Shown: piece after piece, positions 55,744 through 64,000 of the stretch | How the letters are laid out: every line of letters begins with the position of its first letter | Numbering within the stretch: position 1 is the stretch's first letter | Source of the DNA: an uncultured Lachnospiraceae bacterium | GTDB taxonomy: Bacteria; Bacillota; Clostridia; Lachnospirales; Lachnospiraceae | Direction: 5' to 3' | Assembly: GCA_902779305.1 (NCBI GenBank) | Contig: CACZBD010000012.1 | Span: 47,217 to 111,216, forward strand | DNA length: 64,000 bases | Made by a program: the position numbers and the translations under genes | The notes under the pieces: generated by a model | What the model saw: the letters and a program-made list of their open reading frames with translations, nothing else | The model's database searches: none | What the model was told of the DNA's origin: nothing

Positions 55744-55806
55744 AAAAGAGGATCTTCAGCTTTTCCGTTCATGAAATTATTGATTTTTTCATATGGGAGG
55801 GAAGAG

Positions 55807-56493
55807 ATGGTACCACCGTTAATGTTCATGTTTTGTGTCGTGGGAATACTCCTGCAGGCTGCATTTATCCTGGTCGAGCACCGGGAGAAATATCTGCCGG
55901 CCGTGCTCCTAAAGGGCTGCGCTTCTTTGGTGTTTGTCTGGATCGGGTATCAGGGCCTTCAGGCTTCGCCTGATCCGTCATTTGCGAAGCTCGTATTTTG
56001 GGGACTCATCTGCGGGGCGGTCGGAGACGTGCTGCTGAACCTGCGGTTTTTGTCAAAATCACACGGCCAGAAGATCTTTCTGGTCGGGATCGCGGCCTTT
56101 TTGGCCGGGCATATCCTGTATCTTTCAGCATTGATCCCGCTTTCGAACAATCTGCTGCTGTCGGTCCTCATCGGCGTCGTCGTTGCGGCAGGGCTTTTGA
56201 TCTACATCTTTAAGACGATGAGCGTGAAGATCGCATTCAAGATCTTCGGCATTTTCTATCTCGGCGCGGTCATCGTGATGACTGCGGTCGCCATCGGGAA
56301 CCTGATCGCGCTGCAGATCCCGAACCGGCTCCTGTATGCTTTGGGCGCTGTGCTTTTTACCATATCGGACATCGTGCTGATCTTCAACACGTTCGGCGGC
56401 AAGACAAGATATTCCATGCGGATCATGAACCTGTCCTATTATTACATCGGGCAGCTGCTGATCGCGCTGTCCTTATTCTATGCCGTAAGCTGA
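55807..56493 (+). CDS. YhhN/TMEM86-family membrane protein (possible lysoplasmalogenase)
   Basis: A 228-aa protein with about eight short membrane helices. The family signature region is GLICGAVGDVLLNL (about 67-80, with the conserved Gly-Asp) and later FTISDIVLIFNTFGG (about 186-200, another conserved Asp). The human relative TMEM86B cleaves lysoplasmalogens; bacterial members may do similar lipid remodelling. ATG 55807 follows GGGAGGG by 5 nt; the open frame extends 42 codons upstream, but that part overlaps the promoter and is excluded. It lies divergent from the PurF-like gene. Confidence 0.82.
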   Translation: MVPPLMFMFCVVGILLQAAFILVEHREKYLPAVLLKGCASLVFVWIGYQGLQASPDPSFAKLVFWGLICGAVGDVLLNLRFLSKSHGQKIFLVGIAAFLAGHILYLSALIPLSNNLLLSVLIGVVVAAGLLIYIFKTMSVKIAFKIFGIFYLGAVIVMTAVAIGNLIALQIPNRLLYALGAVLFTISDIVLIFNTFGGKTRYSMRIMNLSYYYIGQLLIALSLFYAVS

Positions 56494-56531
56494 AAACTGT
56501 GCGGCTTGGTGATTTTGATCACGCTATCGTG

Positions 56532-56537
56532 TATAAT
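56532..56537 (+). promoter_or_regulatory. -10 element immediately before the glycosyltransferase gene
   Basis: A perfect TATAAT ends 7 nt before ATG 56545; transcription from it would start at or within a base of the start codon. Possible -35 boxes (TTGGTG 56506, TTGATC 56515) have poor spacing, so support is limited. Confidence 0.35.
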
Positions 56538-56544
56538 AGTTGCT

Positions 56545-58131
56545 ATGAATGAGAAAAAACCGTTATTTCACATCGGAATATTCCTGGCGCTGTTTACAAC
56601 AGCGCTGTTTGTCGGCTTCTGCATCCCGTCAACGGAAGGAACGCTCAGGAACCCGCTCTATTTAGCGATCTTTTTTGTTGTGGTCCTGATCGTGATCCTG
56701 TTCTTCGCCTTCTGCGGCAGTGGAAGAGAGCGGCTGCAGAAAGAGGACCTGTTGCCAGGTATCTGGAACAGACTGACGGTCGGCTCGGTTCTTGCCGGCA
56801 TCTTTATCAAGATCTGTTATGTTCTGTACACGCAGGTCTGGGACAGGCAGCATGATGTTGTCGATTTTCATGTCGGAGAGGGACAGGCTGCCTATATCGA
56901 GTATTTCCTGACGAACAGACACCTTCCGGATTTCGACCCGCGGTCTATCTGGGGCTTCTTTCAGCCGCCGCTGCACCACATCCTTTCCGCGATCTGGATG
57001 AAGATCAACCTGTTTCTTGGTTTCAGTGAGCGGCAGGCGCAGGAGAACATTCAGGTGCTGACCTTTTTCTATATGGGCGCGCTGATGCTTATAACCTATG
57101 AGATCTGCAGGGAACTGGGCCTTAAGGAACGCGGCATGTGCATCGCGCTTTCCATAGTATCCCTGCACCCGGTCTACATCCTGCTTTCCGGAAGTATCAA
57201 TAATGATGCCTTATCGCTGCTGCTCATGGTGCTTTCCCTGTATCTGGTCATGCTGTGGTACAGGAAGGAGCGCATATGGCTGATCGTTCTGCTCGCGCTT
57301 TCCATCGGCCTTGCCATGTTTGCAAAGCTTTCCGGTGCCATGATCGCACCGGCCGTTGCCGCGCTCTTTATCCTGAAGCTTGTCAAAGAAAAGGGCAGAA
57401 GAGGAAAGCTGCTTCTGCAATATGTGATCTTTGGCGTGATCTGCGTGCCGATCGGGCTGTTTTATACCGTCCGTAACATGATCCTGTTCGATATGCCGGT
57501 GAATTACATCCCGGAAGTCGGACAGCAGTTTTCGGAATATCCGTTCTGGACGAGACTGTTTGATTTCCGTCTGGAATCCGTATTCCCGGCGATGCTTGAG
57601 AATGGGGATGCCTTCTATGAACACAATGTTTTCCTGGCGCTCATCAAGACATCACTGTTCGGCGAATATAATTATGTAAACCTATCGAAAGGGTTTGCCA
57701 TTCCCTCCGTTTTGCTCTTTATCTCGGCGATCCTTCTGGCCCTGACCGCATTCTTTGCAACGCTTTATCTGCTGTTTTCCAAAAAGTCGGTACTGAAGAA
57801 CGAGTGGAAGTGGCTGTTCGGCGTCCTGTACGCAACACTGCTGTTCAGCTATTTCAGTTTTGCGCTTTCCTATTCCAATTTCAGTGCACAGGACTTCCGC
57901 TATGCGGCACTGATCATCGTGATCGAAGCGATCATGCTGGGCATCGTCTCGGACGGAAAGCGTACGGAAGCAGCTGAACGATCGAAAACGGCAGAAGCGG
58001 CGAAACCGGCCGGACCGGTTGAAGCGGACAGGGACCGCGTGCTCTTGATGCGTATGATCAAGGGCTCGACCGCCGTGTTTTGCATCTGTTCCCTGATCGT
58101 CTATTTCATGCTGGGATTTTACAAACCGTAG
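56545..58131 (+). CDS. GT-C-type polytopic membrane glycosyltransferase
   Basis: A 528-aa protein with about eleven membrane helices. The first extracytoplasmic loop has an Asp (DFHVGEGQAAYIEYF, about 106-120) and FFQPPLHHILS (about 138-148), as in the ArnT/PMT-type GT-C enzymes that use a polyprenyl-phosphate sugar. SGSINNDALSLLLMVLSLYL and GLAMFAKLSG are typical of this superfamily. A late Ala/Glu/Lys-rich cytoplasmic stretch (about 475-500) precedes the last helix. Acceptor and sugar are unknown. ATG 56545 has no Shine-Dalgarno sequence; see the -10 element just upstream. A long inverted repeat follows the gene. Confidence 0.8.
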   Translation: MNEKKPLFHIGIFLALFTTALFVGFCIPSTEGTLRNPLYLAIFFVVVLIVILFFAFCGSGRERLQKEDLLPGIWNRLTVGSVLAGIFIKICYVLYTQVWDRQHDVVDFHVGEGQAAYIEYFLTNRHLPDFDPRSIWGFFQPPLHHILSAIWMKINLFLGFSERQAQENIQVLTFFYMGALMLITYEICRELGLKERGMCIALSIVSLHPVYILLSGSINNDALSLLLMVLSLYLVMLWYRKERIWLIVLLALSIGLAMFAKLSGAMIAPAVAALFILKLVKEKGRRGKLLLQYVIFGVICVPIGLFYTVRNMILFDMPVNYIPEVGQQFSEYPFWTRLFDFRLESVFPAMLENGDAFYEHNVFLALIKTSLFGEYNYVNLSKGFAIPSVLLFISAILLALTAFFATLYLLFSKKSVLKNEWKWLFGVLYATLLFSYFSFALSYSNFSAQDFRYAALIIVIEAIMLGIVSDGKRTEAAERSKTAEAAKPAGPVEADRDRVLLMRMIKGSTAVFCICSLIVYFMLGFYKP

Positions 58132-58165
58132 CGGGACGGGGGCTGTTCTGCGAAGAACTTCCGCT

Positions 58166-58274
58166 GTTTACTTAGCGAATCGTGATTGAAATAAAACAGG
58201 TTTTCCATTGTCTGAGCGAAGCGAGTTATGGAAAACCTGTTTTGTTTATGGAAATCGCGATGAGGTTAGTAAAC
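58166..58274. repeat. Large imperfect inverted repeat
   Basis: GTTTACT (58166-58172) pairs with AGTAAAC (58268-58274). TCGTGATT and AATCGCGA pair further in, with one G-U, and the perfect 16-bp terminator stem lies at the centre. The whole 109-bp element could fold into one interrupted hairpin on either strand. Confidence 0.6.
58193..58243. terminator. Bidirectional terminator between convergent genes
   Basis: AAAACAGGTTTTCCAT (58193-58208) and its exact complement (58228-58243) make a 16-bp stem with T-rich and A-rich ends. It can serve the glycosyltransferase gene on the plus strand and the cyclic-nucleotide-domain gene on the minus strand. Confidence 0.88.
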
Positions 58275-58320
58275 ATGCAAAGTGTGAGGAGCAGGACAGC
58301 CGCGTCCCGCTTCCCGGGAA

Positions 58321-60603
58321 TCACATCTCCAGGAACTTCCTGTGGTCGAGAACCGGCTGGGGCACATCATGACCGCTCTTCTGGATCTTCTGCATGGAAA
58401 GATCCGATAAGTGCAGGACATGGGCATGCTTGATGTTGTATTTGTCAACGAGCTCCTTGTAGATCTGGTTCGTACTGACCTGTATGCGGATCTCTTTTCT
58501 GAACGGACAGTAGTTGAACAGGATGATCCTGGTCAGCTTGTTCAGACGAAGCGCGCCCGCGCCTTCATACTGGATGTAATCGATATAGTCGTGCACGAAC
58601 ATTTCCTTGGAACTGTTGCGGTATTTGGCGTAAGAGGATTTGATCTTTTCCTTGGCTTCGGGCGTGAGGTCTCTCGAACGCTTGTAAGTCTCTAAGTAAT
58701 CGCAGTAATCGCTTGTCAGAGAGCGTTCGCCCAGATCGTTCCAGCGCGCACCCTGTACCCTGCGGCAGAGTTCCCAGCGGAATTCCCCGCACAGTCTGAC
58801 CATGATCCGCTGCAGGTCCTCCGATAAGAACAGCGGAAGCGCAAATCTTGCCGGCGATGTCCGCTTTTTGCCGGTGATCTCCTGCCACATGGCACCGCGC
58901 GAACCGACACCCGGCATCAGGATGATCTCGGGCAGGACTTCCACCTGGATCACTTCCTTCTGCACGCCCTCTTCGGGAGCGGAGTAAGTCATTTCACGAT
59001 AGAAGCAGGAAAAATCAATGGAGCGGATCTTATCGAGCATGGCATGTACGGCGGAACTTTTGACCAGCATCATATCCGGCGATTTATACAGGTCATGATC
59101 GGAAAAGACGGGACAGAACGTGGTGATGTGTCCCGAGATCATTTTGGAAACGGAACGGAACATATTGGAAAGTTCATAGGTTACGCGCTGCACGCCGTCT
59201 TTTAAAGAGGCGGCTTCCTGCGCCTCCGTGATCGATTTTTCCACCTTGAGCTTGTGCAGGTGGGAGATATAGTCTTCGTTGAATTCGTTGACACTCGGAT
59301 CTTTTTCTCCGTAATAGATCAGCGTCAGCCAGTCGTAGAATGTGAAGACGCGTTCCTTGGGATCTTTCTTGATCTGGGAAGCAAGGATGTAGAGATAGAC
59401 CGCATTGTCCTCCCCGGAAAGCTCACTCGTTACGAAACCGAAATAGAAGAACATCTTTACGGGCACCGGAACGGCGTGGTCCGAAAGACTCTTAAAGAAC
59501 GCCTTTTTGTAGATCTCATAGTACTGCGCGGTGATGCTCTTCCTGAGCAGACGGATCTCATCTTCCGAAGAGGCCCGGTCGGGCGCTTCCGTATATTGTC
59601 TGATCAGTTTTTTGAACTGCTTTGCTTCTTCTTCAGAGTATTCCGCATAGGTTAAGATCATATTCAGGGAATCGGCAAGCTCATTCCGGATCTGCTCGAG
59701 CGCGGATGCATCGATCCCGGAAAGCTTCGTCTGTCCGCCCTGTGTTTTTTCCTTGGGCAGCAGGTCGCGGTATTCCTGAAAACGTTCATGTTTCAGCGAT
59801 TCCTCGATCGGTGAATTGTTGTTGACCGTCTTCATGATCTGATCGATCCCGTCACAGATCGGTGTGATGTCCGACTGCTTTTTCAGGGCATCTTCAAGAA
59901 GTTCGAGATAGAACGTATAGAGATCGACCTTGTATTCGCTGAGCAGCAGGTCGCAGATCATATCCAGATGCGTGGAAAGAGAACGGACGGAAGAGAGCAG
60001 CGCCTTGATGTCCCTGCCGGCGCGGATGATGTAGCCGGCCCCCGCCTTGATTTCTTTTTCATAAAATGCTTTCCATTTGGCAGGAGCGATGTCCACAATG
60101 GACCTGTAGTAGTCCGTGACCCAATCTTCAAGTTCCGATTTCTCGTTAAAATCAGAAAGCTGGTCAAGACCCGGCAGCTGCTTGGGTTCCGCGCCCATCT
60201 TGGCACACAGATCCTTGTAATTGTCGTATTCGTCATAGATCGTATCATAGAGCACCTGACAGGATGAGATCACGGAAGTCAGGGCAGAGATCTGCGTTTT
60301 GATCAGTCCGGAAAAATAGCAGGCGATCAGACCGATGGCATCCGGATTGGTGGCCAGCATGGCGTTCAGATCGTCATAGGAAGCGTAGTCATACAGATAG
60401 AGCGTTACATCACTTTTTGCAACGTAAGTGAACGGATAGAAAACCGAGTCCCTGTCCGGAACCCCCAGCAGGCACCCCTTTTCACAGGGGTGATCTTCCC
60501 TGCCCATGGGAACGACTTTTCCCTCCGCGATCATCGGCAGAAGATTGTTTTGCTCGCCTTCCCGGAACAGGACCTCACCGGCCGCCGCCTTACGTGCCTT
60601 CAT
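58321..60603 (-). CDS. Large protein with N-terminal cyclic-nucleotide-binding-like domain
   Basis: A 760-aa protein. Residues about 1-115 look like a cNMP/Crp-type sensor (AAGEVLFREGEQNNLLPMIAEG near the start, split here at residues 6-27). The remaining ~640 residues are mostly charged and helical with no recognised domain, no HTH and no membrane helix. Landmarks include YDTIYDEYDNYKDLCAKMG, VMLVKSSAVHAM-like DMMLVKSSAVHAML and FNYCPFRKEIR. ATG 60603 has GAGGAGG 6 nt upstream and a clear promoter. The soluble, all-alpha makeup suggests a cytoplasmic sensor or scaffold. No function is assigned. Confidence 0.75.
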   Translation of the reverse strand: MKARKAAAGEVLFREGEQNNLLPMIAEGKVVPMGREDHPCEKGCLLGVPDRDSVFYPFTYVAKSDVTLYLYDYASYDDLNAMLATNPDAIGLIACYFSGLIKTQISALTSVISSCQVLYDTIYDEYDNYKDLCAKMGAEPKQLPGLDQLSDFNEKSELEDWVTDYYRSIVDIAPAKWKAFYEKEIKAGAGYIIRAGRDIKALLSSVRSLSTHLDMICDLLLSEYKVDLYTFYLELLEDALKKQSDITPICDGIDQIMKTVNNNSPIEESLKHERFQEYRDLLPKEKTQGGQTKLSGIDASALEQIRNELADSLNMILTYAEYSEEEAKQFKKLIRQYTEAPDRASSEDEIRLLRKSITAQYYEIYKKAFFKSLSDHAVPVPVKMFFYFGFVTSELSGEDNAVYLYILASQIKKDPKERVFTFYDWLTLIYYGEKDPSVNEFNEDYISHLHKLKVEKSITEAQEAASLKDGVQRVTYELSNMFRSVSKMISGHITTFCPVFSDHDLYKSPDMMLVKSSAVHAMLDKIRSIDFSCFYREMTYSAPEEGVQKEVIQVEVLPEIILMPGVGSRGAMWQEITGKKRTSPARFALPLFLSEDLQRIMVRLCGEFRWELCRRVQGARWNDLGERSLTSDYCDYLETYKRSRDLTPEAKEKIKSSYAKYRNSSKEMFVHDYIDYIQYEGAGALRLNKLTRIILFNYCPFRKEIRIQVSTNQIYKELVDKYNIKHAHVLHLSDLSMQKIQKSGHDVPQPVLDHRKFLEM

Positions 60604-60644
60604 CTGTAACCCTCCTCGAAAACGTAATGCAAAGAACACTTTTG

Positions 60645-60673
60645 ATTATAGAACATGGATTACATAAATACAA
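60645..60673 (-). promoter_or_regulatory. Promoter of the cNMP-domain gene
   Basis: On the minus strand, TTGTAT (60673-60668), 17-bp spacer, TATAAT (60650-60645). It lies back to back with the glnS promoter, with 8 bp between the two -35 boxes. Confidence 0.8.
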
Positions 60674-60681
60674 GGTATCAC

Positions 60682-60710
60682 TTGATTATCCCGTAAAATC
60701 AAAGTATAAT
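60682..60710 (+). promoter_or_regulatory. Promoter of glnS
   Basis: TTGATT (60682-60687), a 17-bp spacer and a perfect TATAAT (60705-60710), divergent from the cNMP-domain gene promoter. Confidence 0.82.
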
Positions 60711-60747
60711 GGAATGCAGTGGAAATAAGCGGAAGGAAACTTGAAAA

Positions 60748-62442
60748 ATGGAAGTGCAACCCAATGAGATGAGCGAACAGGAAGTGGTTTCGCGCAACTT
60801 TATCGAACAGATCATAGATGAGGATCTTGCGGAAGGAAAGTACGAGAGTATCTGTACGAGATTTCCCCCGGAGCCCAACGGCTATCTGCATATCGGACAT
60901 GCCAAATCGATCCTTTTAAACTACGGACTGGCGAAACAGTACGGCGGCCGGTTCAACCTTCGCTTCGACGATACGAATCCCACCAAAGAGAAAACGGAGT
61001 TTGTGGAATCCATCAAGGCGGATGTTGCCTGGCTTGGCGCGGACTGGGAAGACAGGCTGTACTTTGCATCGGACTATTTTGACTTCATGTACGAAGGCGC
61101 CGTGAAACTGATCAAAAAAGGCAAGGCCTATGTGTGCGACTTAAGCGCCGATGAGATCAGGGAATACCGCGGAACGTTTGAAGAACCCGGCAAGGAATCT
61201 CCGTACAGGAACCGGAGCGTGGAAGAGAATCTCGAACTGTTTGAGAATATGAAGAACGGGATGTATGCGGACGGGGAAAAAGTGCTCCGTGCCAAGATCG
61301 ACATGGCCTCACCGAACCTGAACATGCGTGATCCCGTCATTTACCGTGTGGCGCATATGACGCACCACAATACCGGGGACAAATGGTGCATCTACCCGAT
61401 GTATGATTTTGCCCACCCGATCGAAGACGCGCAGGAAGGCGTTACGCATTCCATCTGTACGCTGGAATTTGAGGATCACAGACCTCTGTATGACTGGGTG
61501 CTGAAAGAACTGGAATATCCGCATCCGCCCAAGCAGATCGAGTTTGCAAAGCTCTATCTGACGAATGTGGTCACCGGGAAACGCTATATCAAGAAACTGG
61601 TGGAAGAAAAGATCGTGGACGGCTGGGACGATCCGAGACTCGTCAGCATCGCGGCTTTGAGAAGAAGAGGGTTTACGCCCGAATCCATTCAGAAGTTCGT
61701 GGAACTCTGCGGTGTTTCCAAAGCAAATTCATCCGTGGATTACGGGATGCTTGAATACTGCATCAGAGAAGATCTGAAGCTGAAAAAGCCGAGAATGATG
61801 GCGGTGCTCGATCCCATCAGACTCGTGATCGACAATTATCCCGAAGATCAGGTGGAATACTTCGAGGTACAGAACAATCTGGAAAATCCGGAACTTGGCA
61901 GCAGGCAGGTTCCGTTCTGCAGGGAACTCTATATCGAAAGAGAAGACTTCATGGAAGAGCCGGTCAAAAAGTATTTCCGTCTGTTCCCGGGCAATGAGGT
62001 CCGCCTGATGAACGCATATTTTGTAACCTGCACGGGCTGTGAAAAGGACGAAAACGGGAAAGTGACGTGTGTACACTGCACTTATGATCCTGCCACGAGG
62101 ACCGGCAACTTTACCGAACGGAAAGTCAAGGGTACGATCCACTGGGTATCCGCAAGACATGCTGTCAAAGCGGAGGTCAGACTGTACGAGAACCTTGTTG
62201 ACGAGGAAAAGGGCGTTTACAACAAAGAAGACGGATCGCTGAATCTGAATCCGGATTCGATCACCGTTTTAAAGGACTGCTGTCTGGAGGAAAATCTGAA
62301 GGGTGCAAAAGCCTACGAGAGCTTCCAGTTTGTCAGACAGGGATTTTTCTGTGTGGATGCCAAGGACTCCACGGAGGAACATCCGGTGTATAACCGAATC
62401 GTTTCCCTGAAGAGTTCATTCAAACTGCCGGCACAGTCGTAA
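60748..62442 (+). CDS. glnS: Glutaminyl-tRNA synthetase
   Basis: A 564-aa class I synthetase of the GlnRS/GluRS group. The HIGH motif is [15 protein letters not shown] (about 40-54), followed by [13 protein letters not shown] (about 69-81). GlnRS-type features include VEGWDDPR-like [12 protein letters not shown] (about 291-302) and the C-terminal beta-barrel anticodon-binding domains (about 345-564). The KMSKS loop is degenerate: [12 protein letters not shown] replaces the usual VMSKRK. A direct glutamine-charging route is therefore expected, although Clostridia can also use GatCAB. ATG 60748 follows GGAAGGAAAC; ATG 60769 is a later alternative. Confidence 0.93.
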   Translation: MEVQPNEMSEQEVVSRNFIEQIIDEDLAEGKYESICTRFPPEPNGYLHIGHAKSILLNYGLAKQYGGRFNLRFDDTNPTKEKTEFVESIKADVAWLGADWEDRLYFASDYFDFMYEGAVKLIKKGKAYVCDLSADEIREYRGTFEEPGKESPYRNRSVEENLELFENMKNGMYADGEKVLRAKIDMASPNLNMRDPVIYRVAHMTHHNTGDKWCIYPMYDFAHPIEDAQEGVTHSICTLEFEDHRPLYDWVLKELEYPHPPKQIEFAKLYLTNVVTGKRYIKKLVEEKIVDGWDDPRLVSIAALRRRGFTPESIQKFVELCGVSKANSSVDYGMLEYCIREDLKLKKPRMMAVLDPIRLVIDNYPEDQVEYFEVQNNLENPELGSRQVPFCRELYIEREDFMEEPVKKYFRLFPGNEVRLMNAYFVTCTGCEKDENGKVTCVHCTYDPATRTGNFTERKVKGTIHWVSARHAVKAEVRLYENLVDEEKGVYNKEDGSLNLNPDSITVLKDCCLEENLKGAKAYESFQFVRQGFFCVDAKDSTEEHPVYNRIVSLKSSFKLPAQS

Positions 62443-62487
62443 AGCAAGGCAGATATCAGAAGCAACAGATAACGGAGGAAGTATCAA

Positions 62488-63327
62488 ATGAGTGTATTAT
62501 CAGGGTTGGGAAATCTAGGCCTTGGAAATCTGGAAGGCGCGGACGTGTTCGGTGCCGAGAAGGAGGCAGCACAGGCACAGAAGGCGGAAGCTGCCGAACC
62601 GAAGAAACCGACGATCGATGATTTTGTGTTCGATAAGAAATATTCCTGTCCCGTATGTTATAAGGAATTCATGAATCCCACGATGAAGGGGAACAAGGCC
62701 AAGATGATCGGCCAGGATTCGGATCTGCGTCCGAAATATGAGCCGATCGACCCGATCAAGTATGATGTGATCGCCTGCCCGCACTGCGGATACGCGGCGC
62801 TGACAAGATATTTTGACAAGATCACACCGCCGCAGGCCAAACTGGTCAAGCAGGAGATCTCGAGTTCGTTCAAGAGCCTGAAGCAGGTCCGGGACCTGTC
62901 TTATGATGATGCGATCGAACGTTATCAGCTCGCGCTCGGCAATGCGATCGTAAAGCGTGCAAGATCCAGCGAGAAGGCTTACATCTGCCTCAAACTTGCC
63001 TGGATCGTGAGAGCCAAGATGGAAGCACTCGACATCGACCTTCCCGATTATGACGAGCAGGTAAGCGAACTGAAGAAGGATGAGATGGAACTTCTGCAGA
63101 ACGCGCTCGACGGGTTCTTAAATGCCAGACAGACGGAAGATTTCCCGATGTGCGGAATGGATGAGGCAATGGTTGATTATATCATTTCCGTGACGGCAGC
63201 CAAGTTCGAGAAATTTGATGTTGCGTCCAAACTGATCTCCGGGATCTTGACGGATCCGAAAGCCAATCCGAGGATCAAGGATAAGGCCAGAGACCTGAAG
63301 GAAGATATCCTTCATATGAAGAAATGA
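62488..63327 (+). CDS. DUF2225 protein with zinc-binding cysteine pairs
   Basis: A 279-aa soluble protein. Two CxxC pairs, CPVCYKEF (about 54-61) and CPHCGYAALTRYF (about 94-106), should bind zinc, and a C-terminal helical repeat region with TPR-like character follows (about 130-279). This is the DUF2225 family, common in Firmicutes and of unknown function. The first 45 residues are Ala/Glu/Lys-rich and probably flexible. ATG 62488 follows GGAGGAAG. It probably shares the glnS transcript (45 nt gap), and a strong terminator follows. Confidence 0.88.
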   Translation: MSVLSGLGNLGLGNLEGADVFGAEKEAAQAQKAEAAEPKKPTIDDFVFDKKYSCPVCYKEFMNPTMKGNKAKMIGQDSDLRPKYEPIDPIKYDVIACPHCGYAALTRYFDKITPPQAKLVKQEISSSFKSLKQVRDLSYDDAIERYQLALGNAIVKRARSSEKAYICLKLAWIVRAKMEALDIDLPDYDEQVSELKKDEMELLQNALDGFLNARQTEDFPMCGMDEAMVDYIISVTAAKFEKFDVASKLISGILTDPKANPRIKDKARDLKEDILHMKK

Positions 63328-63366
63328 TCCGCAGGATCCGGATCGGAATTTCCTTAGAGAGTAAAT

Positions 63367-63403
63367 AAAAACTTCCGCCCTGATCAAATCGGCGGAAGTT
63401 TTT
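63367..63403 (+). terminator. Terminator after the DUF2225 gene
   Basis: A perfect 13-bp stem (63367-63379 with 63391-63403) around an 11-nt loop, followed by TTTCTGTTTC. The A-run on the left arm could also let it act for the convergent minus-strand gene. Confidence 0.9.
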
Positions 63404-63470
63404 CTGTTTCGTTCTTCTGTTTACGATCCGTCAGACCGGATCCGGTCCTGCATCGTAAGAAGCGGGACGC

Positions 63471-63824
63471 TTAGGAAAGCGCATCATCGTCCTCATCTTT
63501 GAATTCTTTGAATGCGAAATCGGCGGCTTCCTGAGATTCGTCATGGATGATCCCGGTGCTTTCTTCCTCTTTTTCCTTTTCACGAAGCTCTTCCGCAACC
63601 TGTTCCACAACGTTCTTCATCGCTTCTTTATTCTCATCGTCTGCTACGTTGTTTAAGGAAACGTATTCGCGATTTTTCTTGCTTTCAAAAAAATTGTCCA
63701 CATCGCGGCCGAAATCAGCAGCAGCCGAATCGGATTCTTCACGATTCAGATAATAATAAATGCCTGCAGCGGCGGCGCCGATCAATGCGGAAAAGAATAA
63801 AAATTTACCCAGTTTCTTAGCCAT
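63471..63824 (-). CDS. Small single-TM acidic protein, function unknown
   Basis: A 117-aa protein. A short basic start (MAKKLGK) precedes one membrane helix (about 8-25: FLFFSALIGAAAAGIYYYL). An acidic, disordered, Glu/Lys/Asp-rich tail follows (FFESKKNREYVSLNN, then EQVAEELREKEKEEE) and ends in DEDDDALS. AAAGGAG lies 7-13 nt before the ATG, and a good promoter is at 63858-63886. It resembles small conserved hypothetical membrane proteins of Lachnospiraceae; no function is known to me. Confidence 0.8.
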   Translation of the reverse strand: MAKKLGKFLFFSALIGAAAAGIYYYLNREESDSAAADFGRDVDNFFESKKNREYVSLNNVADDENKEAMKNVVEQVAEELREKEKEEESTGIIHDESQEAADFAFKEFKDEDDDALS

Positions 63825-63857
63825 GAGATGCTCCTTTCATAACGGTTGTTGAAAGAT

Positions 63858-63886
63858 ATTCTACAACATTTGCAGGGAAAAATCAA
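63858..63886 (-). promoter_or_regulatory. Promoter of the small single-TM protein gene
   Basis: On the minus strand, TTGATT (63886-63881), 17-bp spacer and TAGAAT (63863-63858). Confidence 0.7.
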
Positions 63887-63929
63887 CGCTCGCTTACTTT
63901 TGGATAGCGTAAACTCATTGTAGGAAATA

Positions 63930-63982
63930 AATAAACAGAAGTGTCCCCAGATCTGTGTTGAGAATCAAATCACCTGTTTATT
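63930..63982. repeat. Short inverted repeat near the window end
   Basis: AATAAACAG (63930-63938) and CTGTTTATT (63974-63982) are perfect inverted copies around a 35-nt loop that contains the palindrome CAGATCTG. It may be a terminator or operator for a gene outside the window. Confidence 0.4.
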
Positions 63983-64000
63983 ATATTCCATCTCACTCAA

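Overview
The window reads as a stretch of chromosome from a Gram-positive anaerobe of the Clostridia, most likely a plant-fibre-degrading member of the Lachnospiraceae. This is inferred from gene content: a CIRCE-controlled clpB, a YesM/YesN two-component pair next to an LplB/YtcP-type sugar ABC transporter, a DUF624 (YesL) protein, a GlnRS of the HIGH type, very large secreted repeat proteins with InlB-type repeats, and AGGAGG-like ribosome binding sites throughout. Base composition looks moderate, near half G+C, except for a more A/T-rich DUF1016 gene near 13.2-14.3 kb. No rRNA, tRNA, CRISPR array, insertion sequence or prophage was seen.

Layout. 1-5.7 kb: tail of an unidentified gene, a small membrane protein, a six-helix voltage-gated K+ channel, a MATE exporter and a RecB-type nuclease/XPD-type helicase fusion. 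5.7-12.2 kb: a structured, repeat-flanked leader followed by a YYY-family (DUF2298) membrane protein, a membrane-anchored protein with two SGNH hydrolase domains, a lipid kinase and a zinc metallopeptidase. 12.2-17.1 kb: a SpoU rRNA methyltransferase, a stand-alone DUF1016 nuclease, and clpB behind a perfect CIRCE operator. 17.1-33.4 kb: two giant secreted proteins (3530 and 1778 aa) in tandem that share a co-linear C-terminal block of about 740 aa.

33.4-44.9 kb is a hemicellulose-oligosaccharide locus read in one direction: a carboxylesterase-GH43-CBM fusion, sensor kinase, AraC-type response regulator, solute-binding lipoprotein, two permeases, and a DUF624-GH8 fusion. The inferred logic is that the kinase senses an extracellular ligand and the regulator activates the transporter genes. 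The esterase/GH43 enzyme and the GH8 oligoxylanase would then debranch and trim imported or surface oligosaccharides. No ABC ATPase is present, as is usual for this class, which often shares an MsmK-type ATPase encoded elsewhere.

44.9-54.1 kb: a cache-type diguanylate cyclase, valS behind a three-way-junction RNA, then a DUF342 (FapA-like) protein, a 66-aa protein, a zinc-ribbon/TPR membrane protein and a second diguanylate cyclase with a LacI-type ligand-binding domain. Cyclic-di-GMP signalling is therefore concentrated here. 54.1-64 kb: a PurF-like protein that has lost its glutaminase nucleophile (minus strand), a YhhN-family membrane protein, a GT-C-type membrane glycosyltransferase, a large imperfect inverted repeat that forms a bidirectional terminator, a 760-aa cyclic-nucleotide-binding-domain protein (minus strand), glnS, a DUF2225 protein and a small membrane protein (minus strand).

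The best candidates for something undescribed are the leader RNA at 5723-5895, the DUF624-GH8 fusion, the shared C-terminal block of the two giant proteins, the glutaminase-dead PurF paralogue, and the ligand-binding diguanylate cyclase with its DUF342/TPR operon.
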